Shown here: positions 41,783-48,720 of the stretch, in pieces
Position numbering within the stretch: the stretch's first letter is position 1
How the letters are laid out: every line of letters begins with the position of its first letter
Origin: Sphingomonas sp.
GTDB taxonomy: Bacteria; Pseudomonadota; Alphaproteobacteria; Sphingomonadales; Sphingomonadaceae
Direction of reading: 5' to 3'
Assembly: GCF_026460985.1 (NCBI RefSeq)
Contig: NZ_JAPKNM010000117.1
Coordinates: forward strand, 1 to 64,000
Length of the DNA stretch: 64,000 nt
Made by a program: the position numbers and the translations under genes
Notes under the pieces: model-generated
The model's database searches: none
What the model was told of the DNA's origin: nothing
What the model saw: only the letters and a program-made list of their open reading frames with translations

Positions 41783-42792
41783 TCGGGCGGGGGCGGCCGG
41801 TCCGCTTTCTCGCCTTGGTCCTGCTGGGCTGGATCGGCGCGCGCTTCGCCTTGCTCTGGTCGCAGACCGGCTCGCTCCCCGAGGCGATCGAGGCGATGGT
41901 GCCGCTGGCATCGGCCGAACCCGGCGCGGGGGCCGTGGCGGCACCTCCGCAGGTCCATTCCGTCACCGCGCTGCGAAAGGCGCGGATCGCTGCCGTCACG
42001 CCTGCCGGAGCGCTGGCAGCGGCGCGTGCAGTGCTTCCCGAATCGGATCCGGCGCGCGTCCAGATGGCGCTGCTCGCGCTCGTCCAATATGGCACGCCCG
42101 CAACCGTCGGTGTCGCCACGGTGCCGCTGCCGCCGGCCGCTCAGCCCGAGCGGCTGCCGGGCCTGCCCTCGCGCTGGTCGGCGAGCGCCTGGTTCGTCGC
42201 GCGGCCCGGCACCGGCCTCGGCGCGGCGCCGGGCGGGAGTCAGCTCGGCGGCGGTCAGGCGGGGCTTCGCGTCGCCTGGCTGCTCGCGCCCCGCCAGCGC
42301 ATCGCCGCCTTCGCCCGCGTAGCGACGCCGCTCCGGGGCAAGGGCGCCGAAGGATCGATCGGGCTCGAATGGCAGCCGATGGACGCGCCGGTGCGACTCG
42401 TCGCCGAGCAGCGCTTCGGGCTCGACGGCAGCCGGGGCGGCCCGGGCATCGGCGCGATCGCCGGCTATGACGGCACGATCGCGGGGCTCAGGCTCGAATC
42501 CTACGGCCAGGCCGGCGCGATCCGGCGCGCGCGCACCGAGCCCTATGCCGACGGCGCGGTCCGCGCGACGCGGACCCTGGCCGAGGGCGACGGCATCCGC
42601 CTCGCGTTCGGCGGAGGCGCCTGGGGCGCGGCCCAGCGCGACGCGGCGCGCCTCGATCTCGGCCCCTCCGCGACGCTCGCGCTGCCGCTCGCCGGGCAGG
42701 ACGTCCGCCTCGCGCTCGACTGGCGCCAGCGCATCGCCGGCAACGCCCGCCCGGGATCGGGCCTCGCGCTCACGCTGGGGAGCGATTTCTAG
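41779..42792 (+). CDS. Outer-membrane NfrA C-terminal-like protein (short form)
   Basis: A 337-residue protein starting with GTG in the four-base GTGA overlap. The N-terminal hydrophobic stretch (RFLALVLLGWIGARFALLW) can serve as a signal or anchor. A linker with LPESDPARVQMALLALVQYG follows. From about residue 130 it shows alternating amphipathic strands (RWSASAWFVARPG, GGSQLGGGQAGLRVAWLL, RLVAEQRFGLDG, GLALTLGSDF), like the C-terminal barrel domain of NfrA, the phage N4 adsorption protein. The N-terminal repeat region of full NfrA (about 990 residues in E. coli) is absent. Together with the upstream transferase it forms a minimal synthase-export pair. Confidence 0.68.
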   Translation: MIGRGRPVRFLALVLLGWIGARFALLWSQTGSLPEAIEAMVPLASAEPGAGAVAAPPQVHSVTALRKARIAAVTPAGALAAARAVLPESDPARVQMALLALVQYGTPATVGVATVPLPPAAQPERLPGLPSRWSASAWFVARPGTGLGAAPGGSQLGGGQAGLRVAWLLAPRQRIAAFARVATPLRGKGAEGSIGLEWQPMDAPVRLVAEQRFGLDGSRGGPGIGAIAGYDGTIAGLRLESYGQAGAIRRARTEPYADGAVRATRTLAEGDGIRLAFGGGAWGAAQRDAARLDLGPSATLALPLAGQDVRLALDWRQRIAGNARPGSGLALTLGSDF

Positions 42793-42811
42793 ATCGTATC
42801 GACATTCAAAT

Positions 42812-42940
42812 CCTCCCCGCCAGGGGGAGGTGGCGCCGAAGGCGTCGGAGGGGGAGGTAAGCAGCGCCCTCTCCAACCGAGCGCAGTGCTTCCGCCCCCT
42901 CCGTCACGCTATGCGTGCCACCTCCCCCTGGCGGGGGAGG
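42812..42940. repeat. Family B paired inverted repeat (copy 2)
   Basis: cctccccgccagggggagg and the mirror cctccccctggcgggggagg at the ends. Small internal hairpins are cgcc-gaa-ggcg and cacgc-tat-gcgtg. It lies between the NfrA-like and TauE genes, both plus strand. No gene lies in 42793-43067. Confidence 0.88.
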
Positions 42941-43067
42941 ATGGAAAGTCCTCGCTCGCCTGAATGTCGATACGACCTGGAGCGCCACGTTGCTCACCGG
43001 ACAATAATTCCCCAAACCAGCCGCGGGCTTTTGCAGTCCCGTGCAAACGCGGTATCGCCTTCATCCA

Positions 43068-43982
43068 ATGGATCTCTACCTCCCCATCGCCAATCTGTCG
43101 GTCAACGCGCTGGTGATCGTGGCGCTGGGGCTGGGCGTCGGGCTGCTCTCGGGCATGTTCGGGGTGGGCGGCGGGTTCCTCACTACACCCTTGCTGATCT
43201 TCTACGGCATCCCGCCCACCGTCGCCGCGGCCTCGGCCGCCAGCCAGGTGACCGGCGCGAGCGTATCGGGCGTGTTCGCGCATTTCCGGCGCGGCGGGGT
43301 CGACGTGCACATGGGGCTGGTGCTGGTCGTGGGCGGCGTCATCGGCAGCATCGCCGGCGCGGTATTGTTCCGATTGCTCCAGGCGAGTGGTGCGATCGAT
43401 ACGGTGATCGCGGTCCTCTATGTGCTGATGCTCGGCTCGATCGGCGGGCTGATGCTCCACGAATCGGTGACGGCGGTGCGCGTCGGCCGCGGTGCCGCCC
43501 CGCCGCGCCCGCGCAAGCGGCGGCACCATCCGCTGGTCGCGATGCTTCCCCTGCGCTGGCGCTTCTATCGCTCGGGGCTCTACATCTCGCCGCTCGCGCC
43601 GCTGCTGCTCGGCTTCTTCACCGGCATATTGACCGTCCTGCTCGGCGTCGGCGGCGGCTTCATCCTGGTGCCGGCGATGCTCTATCTGCTCGGCATGGGC
43701 ACGCAGGTGGTGGTCGGCACCTCGCTGTTCCAGATCCTGTTCGTCACCGCCGTGGCGACGATGGTCCACGCCACCACCACCAAGGCGGTCGACATCGTCC
43801 TCGCGGTGCTGCTGCTGCTCGGCTCGGTGGCGGGCGCGCAGCTCGGCGCGCGCTTCGCCCAGAAGGCCAAGCCCGAATATCTCCGCCTCACGCTTGCTTT
43901 GATCGTGATCGTCGTCGCGCTCCGGATGCTGCTCGGGCTCGCCTGGCGGCCCGACGAGATCTTCTCGGTCGAGCTGCTGTGA
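43068..43982 (+). CDS. TauE/SafE-family sulfite (organosulfonate) exporter
   Basis: A 304-residue inner-membrane protein with about eight helices in two repeats. Each repeat begins with the family glycine motif: LLSGMFGVGGGFLTTPLLIFYG near the N-terminus and TVLLGVGGGFILVPAMLYLLG in the second half. A cytoplasmic basic loop RPRKRRHHP lies between them. Exported substrates in this family are sulfite, sulfoacetate and related anions. The start ATG begins MDLYLPIANLS; an upstream ATG at 43041 is less likely. The stop overlaps the TIGR02186 start (GTGA). That pair is conserved in alphaproteobacteria, implying joint function. Confidence 0.9.
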   Translation: MDLYLPIANLSVNALVIVALGLGVGLLSGMFGVGGGFLTTPLLIFYGIPPTVAAASAASQVTGASVSGVFAHFRRGGVDVHMGLVLVVGGVIGSIAGAVLFRLLQASGAIDTVIAVLYVLMLGSIGGLMLHESVTAVRVGRGAAPPRPRKRRHHPLVAMLPLRWRFYRSGLYISPLAPLLLGFFTGILTVLLGVGGGFILVPAMLYLLGMGTQVVVGTSLFQILFVTAVATMVHATTTKAVDIVLAVLLLLGSVAGAQLGARFAQKAKPEYLRLTLALIVIVVALRMLLGLAWRPDEIFSVELL

Positions 43983-44863
43983 AGCGAGTGCTTCTCTTTG
44001 CTTCCGCTGCGCGGAAGGGCGGCACCAGCCCGCTCCCCCACCCGGCCACCCATAATATACTGCCGTTGGGTGGCCGGGTGGGGGAGCGGGCCGGCACCGC
44101 GAGAGCAAGCGCTTTGCTGATGCTCGCGGCCCCGCTGCTGATGGGGCAGGCCAAGCCCGTGCTCGTCCCCGACGTCTCGCAGCGCGACATCGAGATCGCC
44201 TATTCCTTCACCGGCGCCGAATTGCTGCTGTTCGGCGCGATCCTCTATCCGAGGGGGCGCGCGCCCGACCCGGAGGACGGGCCGGTCGACGTGGTCGTGG
44301 TGGTCAAGGGGCCGACCCAGGCGATCCTGGTGCGCGAGAAGGCGAAGGTCGCCGGGATCTGGGTCAACGCCGAATCGATGCGCTATCGCTCGGCGCCGAG
44401 CTTCTATGCGATCGCCTCGTCGCGCCCGATTCGCGGAATCGTCGACCAGCGCACCCGCGCGATCTTCGAGCTCGGCGTCGACAGCCTCCAGCTTTCGCCG
44501 GCCTCGGGCGCGATCCCCGAGGTGCAGCAGCGGTTCGACCGCGGGCTGGTCGACCTGCGCACGCGCAGCGGCCTCTATTACGAGGCGCCGGGCGCAGTGG
44601 AGATCACCGGGGGCGTGCTCTATCGCGCCCGGCTGAACATCCCCGCGCGCGTGCCGGTGGGGCGCTTCACCGCCGAGACCTTCCTGATCCAGAATGGGCG
44701 CGTGCTTGCCGCCGCGGTGCGGCCGATCGACATCCGCAAATCGGGCTTCGAGCGCTTCGTCGCGAGCAGCGCCGAGCATTACTCGATTTCCTACGGGCTG
44801 GTGGCGGTGGCGCTGTCGGTGCTGTTCGGCTGGGGGGCGGGCGCGATCTGGCGGCGCTTCTAG
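43979..44863 (+). CDS. TIGR02186 family membrane-anchored protein with palindrome inside its signal region
   Basis: A 294-residue protein if the overlapping GTG is the start. The core (VLVPDVSQRDIEIAYSFTGAELLLFGAILYP; VDVVVVVKGP; VAGIWVNAESMRYRSAPSFYAIASSRP; GRFTAETFLIQNGRVLAAA) is the TIGR02186 family, and a C-terminal helix (GLVAVALSVLFGWGAGAIW) anchors it. The family occurs next to TauE/SafE exporters; the mechanism is unknown. Residues about 16-39 are encoded by a 25-bp-arm palindrome (44028-44091). Removing 72 bases between the flanking cggcacc copies restores a normal-looking signal peptide in frame. An internal ATG at 44120 could also start translation. Confidence 0.82.
   Translation: MKRVLLFASAARKGGTSPLPHPATHNILPLGGRVGERAGTARASALLMLAAPLLMGQAKPVLVPDVSQRDIEIAYSFTGAELLLFGAILYPRGRAPDPEDGPVDVVVVVKGPTQAILVREKAKVAGIWVNAESMRYRSAPSFYAIASSRPIRGIVDQRTRAIFELGVDSLQLSPASGAIPEVQQRFDRGLVDLRTRSGLYYEAPGAVEITGGVLYRARLNIPARVPVGRFTAETFLIQNGRVLAAAVRPIDIRKSGFERFVASSAEHYSISYGLVAVALSVLFGWGAGAIWRRF
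44028..44091. repeat. In-frame palindromic element inside the TIGR02186 gene
   Basis: Perfect 25-bp arms (gcccgctcccccacccggcc plus accca, and its complement) around a 14-base loop. The element is flanked by cggcacc at 44020-44026 and 44092-44098. The distance between those direct repeats is 72 bases, a multiple of three, so the frame is kept. It looks like a target-site duplication around a small mobile palindrome. No other copy is in the window. Confidence 0.75.
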
Positions 44864-44898
44864 GGACCCGGGCCGTATCGGCATTCAGCCTTCTCAAT

Positions 44899-45020
44899 CC
44901 TCCCCCGCCAGGGGAGGTGGCGCACGCAGTGCGACGGAGGGGGCGGAATCACGCCGATGGTGAGTTGCCGTCCTCCCCCTCCGTCAGCCTGCGGCTGACA
45001 CCTCCCCCTGGCGGGGGAGG
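44899..45020. repeat. Family B paired inverted repeat (copy 3)
   Basis: cctcccccgccaggggagg and cctccccctggcgggggagg at the ends. The small hairpins cgcac-gca-gtgcg and gtcagcc-tgc-ggctgac differ in stem sequence from other copies but remain paired. It lies between the TIGR02186 and HerA-like genes on the same strand, in the likely promoter region of the latter. Confidence 0.88.
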
Positions 45021-45150
45021 ATCGGAAGCGGCAGGGGCTCAACCACGCGCGTCCGATCAAAGCCGAATGGCGTTTCACCCCAATCCTCGGACAACCCAAT
45101 ATTTACGCTCGTTGCTTATGGTCCCCCGCGCAACCCCCGGGGAGTATCCG

Positions 45151-46824
45151 ATGGAAGGTCAGTTCGGCGCGCGCGCCCTCGACAATGCCGCGCCCGTTTC
45201 GTCGGGAGACGCGGTCTCGCCGCGCGGCCAGCTCCGCGCGATCGGCGCGGTGTTCGATATCGCCGGCTCGTCGAGCCAGGTGATGTTCGATCCCGCCGAG
45301 ATCGAGGCGCTCGCCGCCAACAGCGACGTCGCGATCGCCAATGCGGGGCAGGTGGGCAGCCAGGTCAAGATGCGCGTGGGCAATACGTGGCTGATCGCCA
45401 ATGTCCGCTCGCTCCGGCTCGACGGCAATGGCGACCGGATCGCGGCGCAGGTCGATTTCCTCGGCGAGGGCGACGAGGAGAAGCTGACCGGCAAGCTCTA
45501 CAAGTTCCGCCGCGGCGTCACCCGCTATCCCACGCCGGGCTGCGCGGTGTTCCCGGTCTCGACCGCCGACCTCAAGCAGATCTACGCCGCCGACGGCCGC
45601 GCGCATATCGAGATCGGCAACGTCTATCCCACCAAGGACATCCGCGCCGCGCTCTATGTCGACTCGATGCTCGGCAAGCATTTCGCGCTGCTGGGCTCGA
45701 CCGGTACCGGCAAGTCGACCGCGGCGGCTTTGATCCTCCACCGGATCTGCGAGCTCGCGCCCCAGGGTCACATCGTGATGATCGACCCGCACGGCGAATA
45801 TGCCAGCGCGTTCAAGAATACCGGCGCGCTCTACGACGTCTCGAACCTGCAGATGCCCTATTGGCTGATGAACTTCGAGGAGCATTGCGAGGTGTTCCTG
45901 ACCACCTCGGGCTCGGACCGCCAGGTCGACGCCGACATCCTCGCCAAGTGCATCCTGCTCGCCAAGGGCAAGAACCGGCTGGCGCAGGAGTTCGGCAAGC
46001 TCACCGTCGACGCGCCCATCCCCTATCTGCTCTCGGACCTCACCCAGATCCTCCAGCTCGAAATGGGCAAGATGGACAAGGCGACCGACACGGCGCCCTA
46101 TCTGCGCCTCCGCAGCAAGATCGACGAGATCAAGGGCGATCCGCGCTACGCCTTCATGTTCTCAGGCATGCTGGTCGCCGATTCGATGGCGAACTTCCTC
46201 GCGCGCATCTTCCGCCTGCCGGGCGACGGCAAGCCGATCTCGATCATCGACGTGTCGGGGGTACCGAGCGAGATCACGTCGGTCGTGGTCGCGGTGCTCA
46301 GTCGCATGGTGTTCGACTTCGCGATCTGGTCGCGCGGCGAGGCCAAGCGCCCGGTGCTCCTGGTCTGCGAAGAGGCGCACCGCTACGTCCCCAACGAGCG
46401 CAACGCCGACGGCTCGTCGGTCGGCCGCATCCTCAGCCGGATCGCCAAGGAAGGCCGCAAGTACGGCGTCTCGCTGGGGCTGATCACGCAGCGCCCCTCG
46501 GACCTTGCCGAGGGCGTGCTGTCGCAATGCGGCACGATCCTGTCGATGCGATTGAACAACGAGCGCGACCAGGCCTTTGTGCGGGCGGCGATGCCCGAAG
46601 GCGCGCGCGGCTTCCTCGATTCGATCCCGGCGCTGCGCAACCGCGAGTGCATCGCGGTCGGCGAAGGCGTCGCGACGCCGATCCGCCTGCTGTTCGACAG
46701 CCTCGAGGACGGCAAGCGCCCGGCCTCCGACGATCCCCTCTTCTCCGAATTGTGGCGCATGACCGGCGGAGAGGAGCAGATCCTCGAGCGCACGATCAAG
46801 CGCTGGCGCTCGCAGGGGAAGTAG
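45151..46824 (+). CDS. HerA-type ATPase / DUF87 helicase
   Basis: A 557-residue hexameric FtsK/HerA-superfamily ATPase. The N-terminal HAS-barrel-like domain (GAVFDIAGSSSQVMFDPAEIEALAANSDVAIAN, about 30-130) precedes the ATPase core with Walker A LLGSTGTGKSTAAAL (about 181-195), Walker B VLLVCEEAHRYVPNERN (about 401-417), and sensor/arginine segments LGLITQRPSDLAEGVLSQCGTILSMRLNNERDQAFVRAA. HerA pumps DNA, in archaea with NurA; in bacteria it is found in repair or defence systems, but no nuclease or defence partner adjoins here, so a housekeeping role is likely. The start follows GGGGAG at nine bases. Confidence 0.9.
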   Translation: MEGQFGARALDNAAPVSSGDAVSPRGQLRAIGAVFDIAGSSSQVMFDPAEIEALAANSDVAIANAGQVGSQVKMRVGNTWLIANVRSLRLDGNGDRIAAQVDFLGEGDEEKLTGKLYKFRRGVTRYPTPGCAVFPVSTADLKQIYAADGRAHIEIGNVYPTKDIRAALYVDSMLGKHFALLGSTGTGKSTAAALILHRICELAPQGHIVMIDPHGEYASAFKNTGALYDVSNLQMPYWLMNFEEHCEVFLTTSGSDRQVDADILAKCILLAKGKNRLAQEFGKLTVDAPIPYLLSDLTQILQLEMGKMDKATDTAPYLRLRSKIDEIKGDPRYAFMFSGMLVADSMANFLARIFRLPGDGKPISIIDVSGVPSEITSVVVAVLSRMVFDFAIWSRGEAKRPVLLVCEEAHRYVPNERNADGSSVGRILSRIAKEGRKYGVSLGLITQRPSDLAEGVLSQCGTILSMRLNNERDQAFVRAAMPEGARGFLDSIPALRNRECIAVGEGVATPIRLLFDSLEDGKRPASDDPLFSELWRMTGGEEQILERTIKRWRSQGK

Positions 46825-46835
46825 CATCTGGGGTT

Positions 46836-46972
46836 CCCCTCCCTGCAAGGGAGGGGCTAGGGGTGGGTATAGAAAAGGCCGGGCTCGATGCCTGGCCTTT
46901 TCTATTTCACCAGCCGTCCGAAGGGCTCGCTGCGCTCGCACCCACCCCCAACCCCTCCCTTGCAGGGAGGGG
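46836..46972. repeat. Family A paired inverted repeat (copy 5)
   Basis: cccctccctgcaagggagggg (46836-46856) and partner ending 46972, with GGGGTGGGT and CACCCACCCCC blocks. It lies between the convergent HerA-like and M23-peptidase genes. Confidence 0.88.
46869..46905. terminator. Bidirectional terminator-like hairpin inside family A copy 5
   Basis: atagaaaaggccgggc / gcctggccttttctat with loop tcgat and one wobble. A-rich 5' arm and T-rich 3' arm, same design as 23019-23053 though the stem sequence differs. Confidence 0.75.
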
Positions 46973-46978
46973 AGTCTT

Positions 46979-48625
46979 TCAATCCTCGTCCTTCGCGCCG
47001 CGGCCCACCGGCACCGCCAGCAGTTCGTGCAATTTCGAGCGGAAGGCGCCGAGGTCGCTGCCGGCCAGCTGGCGCATCGAGGTGAACGATACCGAGCGCG
47101 GGTTCACCGCGGCGCCGTTCTTGTAGAGCTCGTAGTGCAGATGCGGGCCGGTCGACATGCCGGTGCTGCCCACCGCGCCGATCAGCTGTCCCTTGCGCAC
47201 GCTCTGCCCACCCCGGACGAGGATGCGGCTGAGATGGCCATAGCCGGTGCCGAAGGCGCCGCCATGGTCGAGCTTGATGAAATTGCCATAGCCCGAGCTG
47301 CGACCGGCGAACTGCACGACGCCGTCGGTCGCGGCATAGACCGGCGCGCCCCAGGGCGCGGCGATGTCGATGCCCCGGTGCATGCGGGTATAGCCGAGCA
47401 GCGGGTGGCGGCGCATGCCGAAGCTCGACGAGATGCGGCCCGCGGCGGGCATCGCCATCATGCCCGTCCTGCTGCCCTTGCCGAGTCCGTCGAACCACTC
47501 GGTCTTGCCGTTCGATTCCCACGGCATCAGCTGGACCCTGGAATCGCAGCCGCTGACGCCGGCATAGAGCAGGTTGCCCAGCTGGACCTCGCCGGTGGCG
47601 GCGCGTGCCTGCTTGACGATGATGTCGAACTTGCAGTCCGAGCCGAGCCGCGAGACGGGCACGCGCGTGGCGAGCGTGCGGATATAGGATTCGACCGCCT
47701 TGGCCGGAGCGCCGGCGGCGCGGGCCGAGCGATAGAGGCTCGATCCGATCGCGCCCTGGACGCGCAGCGGCGTATGATCGATCGCGATCGGGATCTGCTT
47801 GAGCGCGAGGCCGCTGCCGTTCCGCGCGACTTCGAGCTTGAGGTCGAAGCGGGCGCGGAAGGCCATGTTCTGCAAGGGGCGCGGCTGCGACTTGTCGGTG
47901 CGGCGGCCGAGCGTGAGGTCGAGCGTGGTGCCCGGCTGGATCTCGTTGAAGGCGACGGCCCTGGTGACGAGCGCGCCGACCTGCTCGGCATCCCTGGCGC
48001 CGACGCCCGAGCGGCGCAGCACGCTGAGCAGCGCCTCGCCCGAAGCCAATTTGACGCCGTCGAGGCTGATCATCGGGCGCTCGGGCGTGTCGGTGAGCGG
48101 CGAGACCAACCGGGTCGCGGCGACGCGGTAGCCGGTGGTGCCGCCCTTGCCGAGCGGCGCGATCGCCTGAGCGCGCGCGGCGTCGAGCTCGGCGCCGGTG
48201 AAGGCGGGTGCGACGGTGCCGTAGATCGGGGTCTCGAAGCCGGGCGCCATCAGGAAGGTGAGCGCGCACAGCCCCAGGCAGGTGGCGGCGCCGCGATACC
48301 AGGTGAGCGAGCCGATCCGCGCGCCGAGATCGGGGGCGAGGTCGAGATTGGCGAAGACGCGGCGCTTGAGCTTGGTGCTGAGCGCGGTGCCGGGCACGGC
48401 CGCGAGCGCAGGCGCACCGGCCGCGCCGCCGCCGAGCTCCAGACCATGATCGTTACGCAGGAACAAGGCGCGATGCCCCCCGAAGAACCCGTCGTCGAAA
48501 ATGTCGCCACCCCCGGCGAACACTGGATCAGTGTGGAAGAGAGCATTTAAAGTCAAATTAAGCAGCCCATTCCGTTCCCAGTCCTGCGGCGACCCGTGCG
48601 GGCGGCGGGACAAAGGGATGCCCAT
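46979..48625 (-). CDS. M23-family peptidoglycan endopeptidase
   Basis: A 548-residue membrane-anchored metallopeptidase. A cytoplasmic N-terminal ~100 residues precede one helix (AATCLGLCALTFLMAPGF, about 120-140). The periplasmic region has LysM-like or OapA-type material (RRSGVGARDAEQVGALVTRA...NEIQPGTTLDLTLG). The C-terminal LytM domain has HRGIDIAAPWGAPVYAATDGVV (zinc His and Asp, about 414-435) and GPHLHYELYKNG (zinc HxH, about 491-502), so the active site is complete. It would cut peptide crosslinks in the wall for growth or division. The start at 48625 begins MGIPLSRR; an ATG 15 codons upstream is possible. Confidence 0.9.
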   Translation of the reverse strand: MGIPLSRRPHGSPQDWERNGLLNLTLNALFHTDPVFAGGGDIFDDGFFGGHRALFLRNDHGLELGGGAAGAPALAAVPGTALSTKLKRRVFANLDLAPDLGARIGSLTWYRGAATCLGLCALTFLMAPGFETPIYGTVAPAFTGAELDAARAQAIAPLGKGGTTGYRVAATRLVSPLTDTPERPMISLDGVKLASGEALLSVLRRSGVGARDAEQVGALVTRAVAFNEIQPGTTLDLTLGRRTDKSQPRPLQNMAFRARFDLKLEVARNGSGLALKQIPIAIDHTPLRVQGAIGSSLYRSARAAGAPAKAVESYIRTLATRVPVSRLGSDCKFDIIVKQARAATGEVQLGNLLYAGVSGCDSRVQLMPWESNGKTEWFDGLGKGSRTGMMAMPAAGRISSSFGMRRHPLLGYTRMHRGIDIAAPWGAPVYAATDGVVQFAGRSSGYGNFIKLDHGGAFGTGYGHLSRILVRGGQSVRKGQLIGAVGSTGMSTGPHLHYELYKNGAAVNPRSVSFTSMRQLAGSDLGAFRSKLHELLAVPVGRGAKDED

Positions 48626-48720
48626 GTTTGAATGTCCCAATAAATCAACATAGTTAAGGAAGGTTCGCAATCAGGGGGTGTTGCTTAAGGGCTGACTCGG
48701 AACGATGTTGGTGAACGATC

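Noticed and set aside
45151..46824. HerA-type ATPase as a defence-system core
   Set aside because: No nuclease, SIR2 or other defence partner adjoins; neighbours are a membrane-protein pair and a wall peptidase, so a housekeeping role is more likely.
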